64,000 nt of DNA from Thermoflavifilum thermophilum (GCF_900116565.1 NZ_FPCJ01000001.1:248001-312000), one strand, 5' to 3'. Counted from the first letter of the stretch, positions 26,044 to 36,149 are shown. Translations and numbers: made by a program. Notes: generated by a model not told the origin, from the letters alone.

Positions 26044-26979
26044 ATGTTTATGCTAAACAATAAAATGCACAAATTCACACATTTGCCATTGTTGCCATCC
26101 ATGCGGATAGGTATTGTTTGCCTGGTGCTCGGAACAGGCCTTGCCGCCTGCCAATCGGCCGGCTATCAAAAAACACCCGGTGGTATTTCCTATAAGATCA
26201 TTGAAAAACACAACGGTCCGAAACCGCAGGTGGGCGATTATCTGAAACTGCAGATCACCACCTCCGTTGGCGATACCGTGCTGATGGATACGCACAAGAT
26301 GGGTGGACCTACACGCGTTCAGCTGCAAAAACCACAAGGACATTTTGATATCATGGAAGCCCTGGCCCTGCTTTCTGCGGGCGACAGCGCTATATTTTTA
26401 ATTCCTGCCGACTCAGTAATACCCGACATCAGCCGTTTTCCCTACATCAAAAAAGGTGATAACCTGAAGATAGCCGTGAAGCTGCTGGCAGTGCAAAACT
26501 TCCAGCAAATGCAGGAAGATCTGCAGAAAGAACATGCCGCTCAGCTGGAAAAAGATGAAAAAATCATCGAAGATTATCTGAATAAAAATCATCTCACGGC
26601 TTCCAAGACTCCAGGTGGTGTGTATATTGTGGTGCATCAGGAAGGCAAGGGGCCAGTCCCGCAGGCCGGCGACCAGGTGCAAATCAACTACACAGGCCGT
26701 AGCCTGGACGGCAAACCCTTTGACTCCAATGTGGATACTTCCTTCCAGATTGTCCATCATCCGCTGGAACCTTTTATCTTCACCATCGGACAGGGACAGG
26801 TGCTAAAGGGCATGGATGAAGCCATCATGCAAATGAAAGAAGGCACCAAAGCCACGATTTACATTCCTTCCGGACTTGCATACGGACCCACAGGGCAACC
26901 CCCGGTAATCGAGCCCAATGAAATCCTATCCTTTGATATCGATCTGTTGAAGGTAAAACCCGCTTCAAAGGCCAAATAA
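26044..26979 (+). CDS. FKBP-type peptidyl-prolyl isomerase lipoprotein with two FKBP domains
   Basis: 311 aa. Seen: a lipoprotein signal with lipobox LAAC (Cys36), a degenerate first FKBP-like domain (about 45-150), a linker helix rich in Lys/Glu (QEDLQKEHAAQLEKDEKI), and a canonical second FKBP domain with VQINYTGRSLDGKPFDS, GQVLKGMDEAI, and YIPSGLAYG. Isomerises prolyl bonds in periplasmic or outer-membrane proteins during folding. The first domain lacks the conserved GLAYG end, so probably only the second is active. The intrinsic terminator at 27011-27039 follows. Confidence 0.9.
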   Translation: MFMLNNKMHKFTHLPLLPSMRIGIVCLVLGTGLAACQSAGYQKTPGGISYKIIEKHNGPKPQVGDYLKLQITTSVGDTVLMDTHKMGGPTRVQLQKPQGHFDIMEALALLSAGDSAIFLIPADSVIPDISRFPYIKKGDNLKIAVKLLAVQNFQQMQEDLQKEHAAQLEKDEKIIEDYLNKNHLTASKTPGGVYIVVHQEGKGPVPQAGDQVQINYTGRSLDGKPFDSNVDTSFQIVHHPLEPFIFTIGQGQVLKGMDEAIMQMKEGTKATIYIPSGLAYGPTGQPPVIEPNEILSFDIDLLKVKPASKAK

Positions 26980-27010
26980 AAATAAAACAATTTCAGCATG
27001 GTGATGCGCA

Positions 27011-27039
27011 AGCCCTGCAGCTACATGCAGGGCTTTTTT
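27011..27039 (+). terminator. Rho-independent terminator after the FKBP gene
   Basis: AGCCCTGCA/TGCAGGGCT stem with a 6-base loop, followed by TTTTTT. It lies 32 bases past the FKBP stop and 46 bases before the rocD box. Confidence 0.9.
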
Positions 27040-27084
27040 GTAGATGGGGATAGGCTTCTTCATACAGGCACCGCAGAAAATCCG

Positions 27085-27092
27085 TATTTTTG
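27085..27092 (+). promoter_or_regulatory. Putative rocD -7 box, nearly leaderless
   Basis: TATTTTTG, a perfect TAnnTTTG match, ends 6 bases before the ATG at 27099. No clear -33 TTG is seen. Confidence 0.45.
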
Positions 27093-27098
27093 TTGATT

Positions 27099-28349
27099 AT
27101 GATTGATGTTCATTCCACCAGCCAGCTGGCAGATTATTTCATTGAACTGGAAGAACAATACGGGGCACATAATTATCATCCGTTGCCTGTAGTGCTCGCG
27201 CGCGGTCAGGGCGTGTATGTGTGGGATGTGGATGGCAAAAGATACTATGATTTTCTCTCCGGCTATTCCGCCCTGAATCAGGGTCATTGCCATCCACGCT
27301 TGGTAAATGTACTCATAGATCAGGCTCAGAAACTCACCCTTACATCCAGAGCATTTTACAATGATCAGCTTGGCGTATTTGAGCAGTTCCTGTCACAGCT
27401 TTTTGGCTATGATAAGGTATTGCCGATGAATACAGGGGTGGAAGCCGTAGAAACAGCTTTGAAGCTGGCGCGCAGATGGGCCTATGAAGTGAAAGGCATC
27501 CCCGATGGCAAAGCCAAAATCGTGGTGTGTGAAAATAATTTTCACGGTCGCACCCTAAATGTGATTTCATTCAGCACCGATCCCCAGGCCAAACACGGAT
27601 TTGGCCCCTACATACCCGGTTATGTGATAATTCCCTACAACGATCTGGCCGCTCTCGAAAAAGCACTCGAAGATCCGCATGTAGCAGCTTTTCTGGTGGA
27701 GCCTATCCAGGGTGAGGCCGGCGTGATTGTGCCCGATCCGGGTTATTTATCCGGGACAAAAGCCCTTTGCGAAGCCCATCAGGTATTGTTCATTGCCGAT
27801 GAAATACAAACGGGTCTCGGCCGTACCGGGAAGCTGTTGTGTTGCGATTACGAACAGGTAAAGCCTGATATATTGATTCTGGGCAAAGCCTTGTCGGGTG
27901 GTATGATGCCCATCTCTGCCGTGCTGGCCGACGACGAGGTGATGCTCACCATCCGTCCCGGGGAACATGGGTCCACATTCGGAGGAAATCCATTGGCCAG
28001 CCGCATTGCCAGGGAAGCCATCCAAATTATCCTGGATGAAAATCTTCCCCAACGGGCTGCTGAATTAGGCGCCTACTTTCGGGATAGATTGCAGGCTTTT
28101 TCCTCTCCGCACATTCAAACCATCCGGGGCAAAGGCCTTCTAAATGCCATTGTAATCCAGCATCCCCATCCGGATGCAGCCTGGCAATTGTGCCTGCTCA
28201 TGCGCGACCGCGGCCTGTTGGCCAAACCCACCCATGGCGACCGCATCAGACTGGCACCTCCGCTTGTAATCACCCGGGAACAAATAGACGAATGCCTGGC
28301 TATCATGGAAGACAGCCTGAAAGCATTTGAACAGATTTCTTTGAATTAG
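27099..28349 (+). CDS. rocD: Ornithine aminotransferase
   Basis: PLP enzyme converting ornithine and 2-oxoglutarate to glutamate semialdehyde and glutamate. Seen (416 aa): [70 protein letters not shown], and the PLP lysine in [24 protein letters not shown] follows. The [10 protein letters not shown] signature separates ornithine aminotransferase from acetylornithine types. The two upstream TTG codons (27090, 27093) are inside the promoter box, so the ATG at 27099 is chosen. Confidence 0.93.
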   Translation: MIDVHSTSQLADYFIELEEQYGAHNYHPLPVVLARGQGVYVWDVDGKRYYDFLSGYSALNQGHCHPRLVNVLIDQAQKLTLTSRAFYNDQLGVFEQFLSQLFGYDKVLPMNTGVEAVETALKLARRWAYEVKGIPDGKAKIVVCENNFHGRTLNVISFSTDPQAKHGFGPYIPGYVIIPYNDLAALEKALEDPHVAAFLVEPIQGEAGVIVPDPGYLSGTKALCEAHQVLFIADEIQTGLGRTGKLLCCDYEQVKPDILILGKALSGGMMPISAVLADDEVMLTIRPGEHGSTFGGNPLASRIAREAIQIILDENLPQRAAELGAYFRDRLQAFSSPHIQTIRGKGLLNAIVIQHPHPDAAWQLCLLMRDRGLLAKPTHGDRIRLAPPLVITREQIDECLAIMEDSLKAFEQISLN

Positions 28350-28355
28350 ATTTCC

Positions 28356-29009
28356 ATGCAAATGAAACGGTTGTCAGCCCGATTGGTGTCAGCCCATTTG
28401 CAGGGAGATTTTTCTCACTCACATGCGAAGATGGCTTTTTTTGAAGCCATGTGCCTGACAGTTGCTTTTCTGATTTTACTGGCGGCTGCTCAACAACCTT
28501 CATTTAGAATCCGGATAGCCGGCCTGACAGAAGGTGTGTGTTTTGCCGTTTTGATGGCTATCAGCAGTTACAGCAGTTTTGTCCAATGGTATCGTCCTCA
28601 GCCTCCGCTCAACGAATCAGAATTACAGCAGGCCATCCAATATCTGACAGATCTGGGCTTGCCCGAACGTCTCAGCCAGGATATGGTGAAACAACAATGG
28701 GAAGAAGAAAAAGAATTTTTTCAACATGCACCTGCCATATTTGACAACAAGCTATTGCACCAACTTGCGCTTAAAGAAGCCCTTTATACCCTATGTGCGT
28801 GCCTGGCGGGAAGTGCACTGGTTGTCGGTTGTTACTGGATTGCCCCACCCTCCCATGCTGCCTGGTTGTCAGTAACCTTATCTTTTTTGCTATGTTTCAT
28901 CCTGCAAATGCGTGCATCTACCGATCTTGTACTGAGATGGAGCCTGCTGTTGCTTTTCGTATCGGGTGCTGCTTCACTGGCAGGCCATATCTTTCACAGC
29001 GTAGTTTGA
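28356..29009 (+). CDS. Four-helix membrane protein, unrecognised
   Basis: 217 aa. Seen: two N-terminal transmembrane helices (about 28-46 and 52-72), a soluble helical middle rich in Gln/Glu (SQDMVKQQWEEEKEFFQ), and two or three C-terminal helices. The layout, two helices then an acidic helical loop then further helices, is reminiscent of VIT1/CCC1-type proteins, but the family motifs are not present and I do not assign it. It starts 6 bases after the rocD stop, so it is probably co-transcribed with rocD. Confidence 0.6.
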   Translation: MQMKRLSARLVSAHLQGDFSHSHAKMAFFEAMCLTVAFLILLAAAQQPSFRIRIAGLTEGVCFAVLMAISSYSSFVQWYRPQPPLNESELQQAIQYLTDLGLPERLSQDMVKQQWEEEKEFFQHAPAIFDNKLLHQLALKEALYTLCACLAGSALVVGCYWIAPPSHAAWLSVTLSFLLCFILQMRASTDLVLRWSLLLLFVSGAASLAGHIFHSVV

Positions 29010-29013
29010 ATAG

Positions 29014-29412
29014 TCAATGCCCCCTGGCCACATGCGAATCTTCAGGCGGAAATAAAATTGACAAAAAGCAGCCTATGCAGGCCACTATATTCAGATAAAG
29101 CCCCCATCGCTTATCCGGACAAATGCCATCTTCGCAATGGGTGAATAAAATATAATTCCTCACCATCCATGCTATAAGCAAAGCACCCAGCACCAGGTTC
29201 ACACGTTTGCTCCATAACCGGTTAATAACCATATTGATGATGATCCACAAAGCAAAAAAGAGAAACAAGATTCCTGGCTTGCCCAAATTACTTGTGCCGG
29301 TGTCCATCGCTGTCAGCATCCCTCCTGCAGAAGCTACATACACCCATGGCATGAATACAGAGATAATGACCAGCAAGGAAAAAAATATACCGATGTAAGG
29401 ATTGTTTTTCAT
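29014..29412 (-). CDS. Small four-helix membrane protein, unrecognised
   Basis: 132 aa. Seen: four hydrophobic helices (IGIFFSLLVIISVFMPW, ILFLFFALWIIINMVI, LVLGALLIAWMVRNYIL, LYLNIVACIGCFLSILF) and an MPWV motif after the first, seen in several small Bacteroidota inner-membrane proteins. Two cysteines (HCEDGIC) lie in a short loop. No function can be assigned. Convergent, 4 bases from the end of the plus-strand membrane protein. Confidence 0.6.
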   Translation of the reverse strand: MKNNPYIGIFFSLLVIISVFMPWVYVASAGGMLTAMDTGTSNLGKPGILFLFFALWIIINMVINRLWSKRVNLVLGALLIAWMVRNYILFTHCEDGICPDKRWGLYLNIVACIGCFLSILFPPEDSHVARGH

Positions 29413-29645
29413 AAATGTTTATAAATATTTTAAATCATTTGCAACATTTATGCTTCTCTGAACGTCTGATAACGGGCGCACAAATCTACACATGGACTGA
29501 CTTTTAATGAAAAAAGAAATGTAATAAAAATATGCAAAGAGCAAATATATATTTAACACAATTTTGATTTAATAAATTGAAAACGGCTCATACACAAGTA
29601 TAAAATTTGATAAGGCTAATATGAATTTTTTTCACCTAAAATCAA

Positions 29646-30308
29646 ATGCATATGATACGCCAAAGATTGAAAATGCCTGGTTTAATCGTACTGGCTTTTG
29701 CAAGCCTGACGGGCATTTGGACAGGATGTCAGAAAGACCCGATGAATAATCTTTCGATTGACGAAACCCGGCTGTATATCACCAACTATGATACCACAGC
29801 TCAGTTTTCATCCTACAAAACATTTAGCATAGTTGATTCAGTTGCATTGGTAAGCAATACGCAGGGCTATAACCGGGAACTTACGCCTGCCGATCAGGAA
29901 CTGATTCAAAAAATCATTTCACTGATGGAGGCAAGGGGATATACGCTGGTAGATAAAAGCCAGAATCCTGATCTGGCTATCAACGTAACCAAAGTCAGCA
30001 ATTTATACACAGGTGTTTCTGTTTATCCCGGTTATTGGGATAATCCTTTGTATGGTTATTGGGATCCATTTTACTGGGGTTATTATGGATACAGTTATTA
30101 TTTCCCGCCCACTTACACCTTTTATCAGGTTAGCCAGACCTATTACACCATTGATATGCTGGATCTGAAAAACGCGGCGAATAATAATAATCAGATCAAA
30201 GTAATCTGGAATGCACAGATCAGAGGTGAAGCCGTGGATGATCCTTCGGCAGTGGATACTGAGATACAGGCTGTTTTTGATCAGTCACCCTATTTAAAAG
30301 CAAGCTAA
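29646..30308 (+). CDS. DUF4136 lipoprotein
   Basis: 220 aa. Seen: lipoprotein signal with Cys28 in IWTGC, then the DUF4136 fold: NYDTTAQFSSYKTFSIVD, a helix ELIQKIISLMEARGYTLVDK, NPDLAINVT, a Tyr/Trp/Gly-rich loop (about 120-155), and LDLKNAANNNNQIKVIWNAQIRGE in parts. Function unknown; family members are outer-membrane-associated. It is 16 bases upstream of a beta-barrel gene, likely one operon. About 230 bases of AT-rich DNA precede it; AAAATTTG at 29602-29609 (7 of 8) may be its promoter box. Confidence 0.85.
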   Translation: MHMIRQRLKMPGLIVLAFASLTGIWTGCQKDPMNNLSIDETRLYITNYDTTAQFSSYKTFSIVDSVALVSNTQGYNRELTPADQELIQKIISLMEARGYTLVDKSQNPDLAINVTKVSNLYTGVSVYPGYWDNPLYGYWDPFYWGYYGYSYYFPPTYTFYQVSQTYYTIDMLDLKNAANNNNQIKVIWNAQIRGEAVDDPSAVDTEIQAVFDQSPYLKAS

Positions 30309-30324
30309 ACTTATTGTTTAACCC

Positions 30325-31056
30325 ATGAAAAAAGAAATAACCATGAAAAACATACGATTCATAGGATTCATATTGTTGATGGCGGTCATCAATATCAGTT
30401 CATTTGCACAAGTTTTTTATCCACCTTATCCACCCTATCCGCCAAGAGATTATCATGCTTATCATCCCTATCATGATAATGATCAATATGCTTATCGGAA
30501 TACATCAAACAGCCATCCGCTTTTGTTTAGCTTGAATTACAACGTGGCAGGCACACTTGGCAGTGCACATGATTTTGTTGGCAACGTAAGCCCGCGAGGT
30601 TGGTATGCATCCCTACTATACCCTATCAATGCCAACTGGGCCGTGGGCTTGAGTGGAGGTTACCAGGATTATTATCAGAAAATTCCGAGACAGGTATATC
30701 ATCAACCCGGCAGTGATATTTCAGCTGTGCAAACACATGTAATTGAATCCATACCCATCATGGCTACCGGTCAATACAGCTTTTCAACTGATCATTCCCT
30801 GCATCCATATGTGTCTCTCGGAGTAGGTGTGAACAATATTAATTATCAGCAATGGTGGGGCGAATATGAGCAAAGTGATAACCGATGGAAATTCGCTGTA
30901 TCGCCTGCAGTTGGTTTGGAGGTACCTTTCACCAAATCACAATCGGTGGGGCTGAATATACAGGCAGGATATGCATATAGTCCCTACAACCGAAATGGGA
31001 TTAATAACGTAAGCAACTGGTTTGGAAGAATAGGCTTATTTGCAAGTTTGCGATAA
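30325..31056 (+). CDS. Outer-membrane beta-barrel protein
   Basis: 243 aa (or 237 from the second ATG). Seen: signal peptide ending at SSFAQ, a short PPYP repeat and a His/Tyr-rich stretch (PRDYHAYHPYHDNDQ), then alternating strands of an eight-strand-like barrel: FSLNYNVAGTLG, GWYASLLYPIN, WAVGLSGGYQDYY, MATGQYSF, YVSLGVGVN, FAVSPAVGLEVP, LNIQAGYAY, ending WFGRIGLFASLR. Probably structural; no substrate evident. Second gene of a pair with the DUF4136 lipoprotein. Confidence 0.75.
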   Translation: MKKEITMKNIRFIGFILLMAVINISSFAQVFYPPYPPYPPRDYHAYHPYHDNDQYAYRNTSNSHPLLFSLNYNVAGTLGSAHDFVGNVSPRGWYASLLYPINANWAVGLSGGYQDYYQKIPRQVYHQPGSDISAVQTHVIESIPIMATGQYSFSTDHSLHPYVSLGVGVNNINYQQWWGEYEQSDNRWKFAVSPAVGLEVPFTKSQSVGLNIQAGYAYSPYNRNGINNVSNWFGRIGLFASLR

Positions 31057-31081
31057 CCTGATTTCTGATTTAATGCAAATG

Positions 31082-31125
31082 CAAAGGGCAGAAGAACCGT
31101 ACAGTGATGCTTCTTCTGCCCTTTG
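31082..31125. terminator. Bidirectional terminator hairpin
   Basis: CAAAGGGCAGAAGAA (31082-31096) and TTCTTCTGCCCTTTG (31111-31125) form a perfect 15-bp stem with a 14-base loop. It lies between the convergent barrel gene (ends 31056) and slipin gene (ends 31140). It lacks a long T-run, so termination strength is uncertain. Confidence 0.65.
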
Positions 31126-31139
31126 TGTAATCACACAGA

Positions 31140-31910
31140 TTATTTCCCTTCATGGTATTTTTCAATAAAAGGTTTCAGCAAATCAATCGGCACGGGAAAT
31201 ATAGTGGTTGAATTGTTTTCCGTAGCAATTTCGCGAAGGGTTTGCAGATAACGCAGCGTAAGTGCGCTGGGTTGTTCATTGAGAATTTTTGCCGCATCGG
31301 CCAGTCGTTGCGAAGCCTGATACTCGCCTTCAGCTGCAATCACCTTTGAACGGCGTTCGCGCTCAGCTTCGGCCTGGCGGGCCATGGCACGTTGCATTTC
31401 CTGGGGTAGATCAATTTGCTTTACTTCCACATTTGATACTTTAATACCCCAGGGTGCCGTATGCGCATCAATAATCTGCTGCAGTTTCTGATTGATTTTT
31501 TCCCGCTGGGAAAGAATTTCATCCAGTTCTGACTGTCCCATCACGCTGCGAAGTGTAGTTTGCGAAAGCTGAGAAGTGGCAAACAAATAATTTTCCACTT
31601 CCACAATTGCTTTTTCTGGTTCAATGACGCGGAAATACACAACTGCATTTACCTTTATGGACACATTGTCCTGTGTGATCACGTCCTGTGTGGGCACATC
31701 CATCACAACGGTTCGCAAACTCACACGTACCATTTTATCAATGACCGGAATCAAAAAAATGATACCGGGTCCTTTGGCTCCGCCGGGAAGCAACCGGCCT
31801 AAACGGAAGATAACGGCGCGCTCATATTCTCTCAATATCTTGATGGCATTGAATAAAATCAGGATAATAAACAGGATGATAACAAACGTGAATACAGATA
31901 ACGATTGCAT
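31140..31910 (-). CDS. Slipin (stomatin/SPFH band 7 protein)
   Basis: 256 aa. Seen: one N-terminal transmembrane helix ([18 protein letters not shown]), then the SPFH domain ([48 protein letters not shown]-like, AVVYFRV), a charged coiled coil ([22 protein letters not shown]), and a short C-terminal tail. Slipins form membrane scaffolds and are cleaved or controlled by the partner NfeD protease. The gene begins 11 bases after the NfeD stop, an established operon pair. Confidence 0.92.
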   Translation of the reverse strand: MQSLSVFTFVIILFIILILFNAIKILREYERAVIFRLGRLLPGGAKGPGIIFLIPVIDKMVRVSLRTVVMDVPTQDVITQDNVSIKVNAVVYFRVIEPEKAIVEVENYLFATSQLSQTTLRSVMGQSELDEILSQREKINQKLQQIIDAHTAPWGIKVSNVEVKQIDLPQEMQRAMARQAEAERERRSKVIAAEGEYQASQRLADAAKILNEQPSALTLRYLQTLREIATENNSTTIFPVPIDLLKPFIEKYHEGK

Positions 31911-31921
31911 ATACGTATGAT

Positions 31922-33208
31922 TTAAGATGACGAGGTTACAGATTTTACATGCAAAGTAAGATTATCTACCCGCACGACTTCAATCATTTCTCCAGCGGCA
32001 ATTGAACCTCCCACTGCAATGGCATTCCAGCGTTCACCATGCACCCTGACCTGGCCCTCAGGATTCAATGAAGTAAGGGCTATGCCTTTTTCTCCCACCA
32101 TGCCCTGAATGCCCGTAACTGGCTTAAACTGCTGTGCCTTCAGGCCAATGCCGATGACTACAAAGAAAAACAACGCCGTAAGCAGCACGGAAAATAAAAT
32201 CACTGATCCAGACAACCGGATTACATCAAAGGAAGAATCGGGCTTAATCAGCATCATGGAACCCAGCAGCAGGGAGATCATGCCTCCAAGCGCCAGCGCT
32301 CCGTGACTGGCAATTTTGATTTCCAGTAAAAAAAGAATGACCGAAAAAATGATGAGCCCCACACCTGCATAATTGACCGGCAAAGCATTCATGGCATAAA
32401 ACGCCACAATAAGGCAGATGACGCCGATGATACCCGGCAACACCCCACCGGGATTGTACAGTTCAAACAAAATTCCGAACATGCCTAACAAAAGCAACAC
32501 GTAAGCCACGTTAGGATCGCTGATCAGGGCCAGGATTTTTTCGGTTGTGGTCATAGGCAAAGGATCCAGCGTTGCATGCGCTGTGTGCAGGGTTACGGTA
32601 TCGCCGGCTGCAAGAGCCACCCGCCTCCCGTCGGCTTGTTGCAATAAATCTGCATCGCGATCGGCTATCAGATCGATGACATGCTCCCGCAAGGCTTCTG
32701 TTTCTGTGATGGATACACTGTTCCGAACAGCCTGTTCAGCCCAGGTGAAGTTGCGGTGGCGCTTTTCAGCAATGGTGCGGATAAAAGCTGCTGCGTCGTT
32801 GGTCATTTTTTCATTCATCACACTATCCACCTGCTCGCCCATGCTCACGGGATGGGCTGCCCCCAGATTGGTTCCCGGAGCCATAGCCGCGACATGGCCT
32901 GCCAAGGTTACAAATACACCAGCCGACCCGGCATGCGCTCCGGCCGGAGCTACATACACTATCACCGGCACGGATGCGTCCAGCATATCTCCCACAATCT
33001 GACGGGTTGACTCCAGCAATCCACCAGGAGTATTGAGGTGAATCAACACGGCTTCTGCACGCATCTGCACCGCCTTTTCAATACCCCGGTGCACATACTG
33101 TGCTGTGGCTGGATTGATGGCTCCGTCCAGGGTAAGCGAAAGCACCCGCTGACCATATCCCGGCACAAAAAACATCACACACAAAATCCCCCAAAAAATC
33201 CTGCCCAT
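31922..33208 (-). CDS. nfeD: NfeD family membrane serine protease, ClpP-like, long form
   Basis: 428 aa from the ATG at 33208, which begins a signal peptide ending near PGYGQ; an extension to 33436 has no signal and overlaps miaB. Seen: a ClpP-like protease domain with [11 protein letters not shown], Ser95 in [10 protein letters not shown] and Lys134 in MNEKMTND (the Ser-Lys dyad positions of archaeal PH1510), four to five transmembrane helices (about 255-375), and a C-terminal OB-fold NfeD domain ([21 protein letters not shown] in part, ending SSS). The known role is cleavage of the slipin C-terminus. Divergent from miaB. Confidence 0.92.
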   Translation of the reverse strand: MGRIFWGILCVMFFVPGYGQRVLSLTLDGAINPATAQYVHRGIEKAVQMRAEAVLIHLNTPGGLLESTRQIVGDMLDASVPVIVYVAPAGAHAGSAGVFVTLAGHVAAMAPGTNLGAAHPVSMGEQVDSVMNEKMTNDAAAFIRTIAEKRHRNFTWAEQAVRNSVSITETEALREHVIDLIADRDADLLQQADGRRVALAAGDTVTLHTAHATLDPLPMTTTEKILALISDPNVAYVLLLLGMFGILFELYNPGGVLPGIIGVICLIVAFYAMNALPVNYAGVGLIIFSVILFLLEIKIASHGALALGGMISLLLGSMMLIKPDSSFDVIRLSGSVILFSVLLTALFFFVVIGIGLKAQQFKPVTGIQGMVGEKGIALTSLNPEGQVRVHGERWNAIAVGGSIAAGEMIEVVRVDNLTLHVKSVTSSS

Positions 33209-33325
33209 AGTTAACTGTTCTAAAGGAAAGATACAAATTCTTTTCCTGGACACCATATGCGGATTCAGGAAAAGAGTTATAACGGCATTTTCCGGGAAAA
33301 GGCATGTCGCATGCCGGCGATTTGC

Positions 33326-33333
33326 TATTTTTG
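33326..33333 (+). promoter_or_regulatory. Putative miaB -7 box
   Basis: TATTTTTG, a perfect TAnnTTTG match, 21 bases before the miaB ATG at 33355. It favours that ATG over an upstream in-frame start at 33304. Confidence 0.5.
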
Positions 33334-33354
33334 CTATGTTCAACACAGTCCCGC

Positions 33355-34791
33355 ATGAATCAGTTGGGTGCAACGAAATGGATAGACGAGAGTCGGCAGG
33401 GAACAGCCCTGCAACCGGAAGAACCATCTGCCACATCTTCCCGGAAATGTTATATCGAAAGTTATGGCTGCCAGATGAATTTTAACGACAGTGAAATTGT
33501 GGCGGCCATTTTGAAAGAACAGGGATACGGACTGACTACAGATGTGGCACAGGCCGATCTGGTGCTCATCAATACCTGTGCAATTCGTGAAAAAGCTGAA
33601 CAGACCGTAAGAAAACGACTTCAGGAATTCAAAAGCCTCAAACAAAACAAAGCTGACATGCTGGTGGGCGTTTTGGGATGCATGGCCGAACGGCTCAGGC
33701 ATCGCCTGCTGGAAGAAGAAAAACTCGTGGATTTGGTAGTAGGCCCCGATGCTTATCGAAGTCTGCCAGCACTGATTGCAGAAGCTGAGAGCGGACAAAA
33801 AGCGGTGAATGTATTGCTTAGCCGGGAAGAAACCTATGCCGACATCAGCCCTGTTCGCCTCAACAGCAACGGCGTTACTGCTTTTGTGTCGATCATGCGC
33901 GGCTGCAACAATATGTGCACCTTTTGCGTAGTACCCTTCACACGGGGACGTGAGCGCAGCCGTTCACCGCAATCCATCCTTCGGGAATGTGAGGAATTGT
34001 TTGAACAGGGATATCGGGAAGTAACCCTTTTGGGACAAAATGTGGATTCATATTACTGGATTGATCCCCAAACCCAGCAGGCAACAACTTTTGCCCAGTT
34101 GCTCGAAATGGTAGCACAGATCAATCCGTGGCTGCGGGTGCGCTTCAGCACTTCCCATCCCAAAGATATCACCGATGAAGTGTTGTACACCATGGCCCGT
34201 TATCCAAACATCTGCAAGTATATTCACCTGCCTGTGCAAAGCGGAAGTACCCGCATCCTGCAGCTCATGAACCGAACCTACACCCGTGAAGGCTATCTGA
34301 AAAAAGTGGAACGTATTCGCGAAATCCTTCCCGACTGCGGCCTTTCCACCGATATTATTGCCGGCTTCTGTACCGAAACCGAAGCCGATCACCAGGAAAC
34401 CCTGAGCCTGATGGATATTTGCGAATACGACATGGCTTACATGTTTATGTATTCCGAACGCCCCGGCACCCTGGCTGCCCGGCGCTATACAGACGATGTG
34501 CCTCTGGAAGTGAAGAAAAGAAGGCTCCAGGAAATTGTGGAAAAGGAACGCACACTGGCTCTTAAAAATATGCAGAAAGAAGTAGGAAAAGTGCGTACGG
34601 TACTTATTGAAGGGCCATCAAAGCGAAGTGATCAGGATTTCTGTGGTCGTACCGATCAAAATAAAATGGTTGTTTTCCCGAAAAAGCATTATCGAAAAGG
34701 GCAGTATGTAAACGTGCGGATCACCGGCTGTACCGCTGCCACCTTGTTGGGCGAAGTAGTGGAAGAAACCATACCCGAAATGGTCGCATGA
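33355..34791 (+). CDS. miaB: tRNA-2-methylthio-N6-dimethylallyladenosine synthase
   Basis: Radical-SAM methylthiotransferase modifying A37 of tRNAs. Seen (478 aa): UPF0004 domain with YGCQMN, NTCAIRE and GCMAER cysteines, the radical SAM motif [13 protein letters not shown], then [29 protein letters not shown] and a C-terminal TRAM domain ending [11 protein letters not shown]. All six cluster cysteines are present. First gene of the run to the RpoN activator, lptE, TPR and secG, an order conserved in Bacteroidota. Confidence 0.96.
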   Translation: MNQLGATKWIDESRQGTALQPEEPSATSSRKCYIESYGCQMNFNDSEIVAAILKEQGYGLTTDVAQADLVLINTCAIREKAEQTVRKRLQEFKSLKQNKADMLVGVLGCMAERLRHRLLEEEKLVDLVVGPDAYRSLPALIAEAESGQKAVNVLLSREETYADISPVRLNSNGVTAFVSIMRGCNNMCTFCVVPFTRGRERSRSPQSILRECEELFEQGYREVTLLGQNVDSYYWIDPQTQQATTFAQLLEMVAQINPWLRVRFSTSHPKDITDEVLYTMARYPNICKYIHLPVQSGSTRILQLMNRTYTREGYLKKVERIREILPDCGLSTDIIAGFCTETEADHQETLSLMDICEYDMAYMFMYSERPGTLAARRYTDDVPLEVKKRRLQEIVEKERTLALKNMQKEVGKVRTVLIEGPSKRSDQDFCGRTDQNKMVVFPKKHYRKGQYVNVRITGCTAATLLGEVVEETIPEMVA

Positions 34792-34865
34792 ATTATCCCA
34801 ACCCTCCTGCATAAGCCCTCTATGTACGGATGGGTTAATATGAATCACTTAAAAACAATTTGCCT

Positions 34866-36149
34866 ATGCCCGGCATCGACGTGGAATTGCAAAGCATTAA
34901 AAACCGGTTTGGTATTATTGGCAATTCACCTGCGCTGAACTATGCCCTGCGGGTAGCCATGCAGGTGGCTCCCACCGATCTCACCGTGCTGATCATGGGC
35001 GAAAGTGGTGTGGGTAAGGAAGTATTTTCCCAGATCATTCACAGTCTTAGCGCACGCAAACATAATCCCTTTATTGCCGTTAACTGTGGAGCCATTCCCG
35101 AAGGCACCATCGATTCCGAATTGTTTGGGCATGAAAAAGGATCCTTCACGGGCGCGGTGGACTCCCGGAAAGGATATTTCGAAACCGTAAACGGCGGTAC
35201 CATTTTCCTGGATGAAATCGGTGAAATGCCCCTGGGCACACAAGCGCGATTGCTGCGTGTGCTGGAAACCGGTGAATTTATCCGCGTGGGCTCTTCACGC
35301 GTACAGAAAACGGATGTACGTGTAATAGCCGCTACCAATAAGGATTTGCTGGAACTCACCCAATTGCATAAGTTCCGGGAAGACCTGTACTACCGGCTCA
35401 ACACTGTGCCCATTCGCGTGCCCCCGTTGCGCGAACGCAAGGAAGATATACCCTTGCTGTTCCGAAAGTTTGCCGTTGACTTCGCCGAAAGATATCGGAC
35501 CACGCCTGTACAACTTACCGACGATGCTGTTGAACTGCTCATCAACTATCCCTGGCGAGGCAATGTGCGCGAATTAAAAAATGTAGCCGAACAAATCTCC
35601 GTGCTGAGCCAGGAGCGGATAGTAAACGCCGATGAATTGCGCAAATATCTGTCAGACCAGCAAATCATGAACCTACCCGTTTTGGCACATACCCATGAAA
35701 AAACAGAAGACTTTTCCTCGGAGCGGGATATTCTTTACAAATTGTTTTTTGACCTGAAAAAGGATGTCAACGATCTGAAGAAAATGTTCTTTGATTTGCT
35801 TCAGCATCCGGAAACCCTGTTTCAACGGGCTGGCTATGCAATGGCAGCCTCGCCCGTAGGTCCTGATCATCATGCTCAGCCCGGCATGATTACCCCAAGT
35901 ACTGCTCCTTTGAATACTTCACCCATCATCATCCGACATGCAGAACAAACACACCTGCCCACTGGCCAGGGTGGCTTCCATGAACATGAAGAGGTGGAAG
36001 AATCCCTTTCCATCACAGAAAAGGAAAAAGAGCTGATCATCAAGGCGCTGCGGAAACATCGGGGCAAGCGCAAAGATGCTGCCATGGACCTGGGTATATC
36101 AGAACGCACCTTATACCGTAAACTGAAAGAATATCACATCAATGAATAA
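34866..36149 (+). CDS. Sigma-54-dependent transcriptional activator without receiver domain
   Basis: 427 aa. Seen: AAA+ domain with Walker A GESGVGKE (45-52), GSFTGA at 92-97 (a variant of GAFTGA, the sigma-54 contact loop), Walker B GGTIFLDEIGEM (110-121), AATNKDL, REDLYYRLN and PPLRERKEDIP, then a helical linker (about 285-325: a DLKKDVNDLKKMFFDLLQ coil) and a Fis-type HTH at the end (RKDAAMDLGISERTLYRKL). There is no N-terminal response-regulator or GAF domain, so control must come through another route. It overlaps lptE by 8 bases (ATGAATAA), so the two are coupled. Confidence 0.92.
   Translation: MPGIDVELQSIKNRFGIIGNSPALNYALRVAMQVAPTDLTVLIMGESGVGKEVFSQIIHSLSARKHNPFIAVNCGAIPEGTIDSELFGHEKGSFTGAVDSRKGYFETVNGGTIFLDEIGEMPLGTQARLLRVLETGEFIRVGSSRVQKTDVRVIAATNKDLLELTQLHKFREDLYYRLNTVPIRVPPLRERKEDIPLLFRKFAVDFAERYRTTPVQLTDDAVELLINYPWRGNVRELKNVAEQISVLSQERIVNADELRKYLSDQQIMNLPVLAHTHEKTEDFSSERDILYKLFFDLKKDVNDLKKMFFDLLQHPETLFQRAGYAMAASPVGPDHHAQPGMITPSTAPLNTSPIIIRHAEQTHLPTGQGGFHEHEEVEESLSITEKEKELIIKALRKHRGKRKDAAMDLGISERTLYRKLKEYHINE

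Noticed and set aside
29413-29645. Possible small RNA or tRNA in the AT-rich gap
   Set aside because: I could not fold a cloverleaf or see a terminator; only a weak promoter box near 29602 is visible.
33304-33354. N-terminal extension of miaB
   Set aside because: The extension starts upstream of the TATTTTTG box and has no family counterpart.
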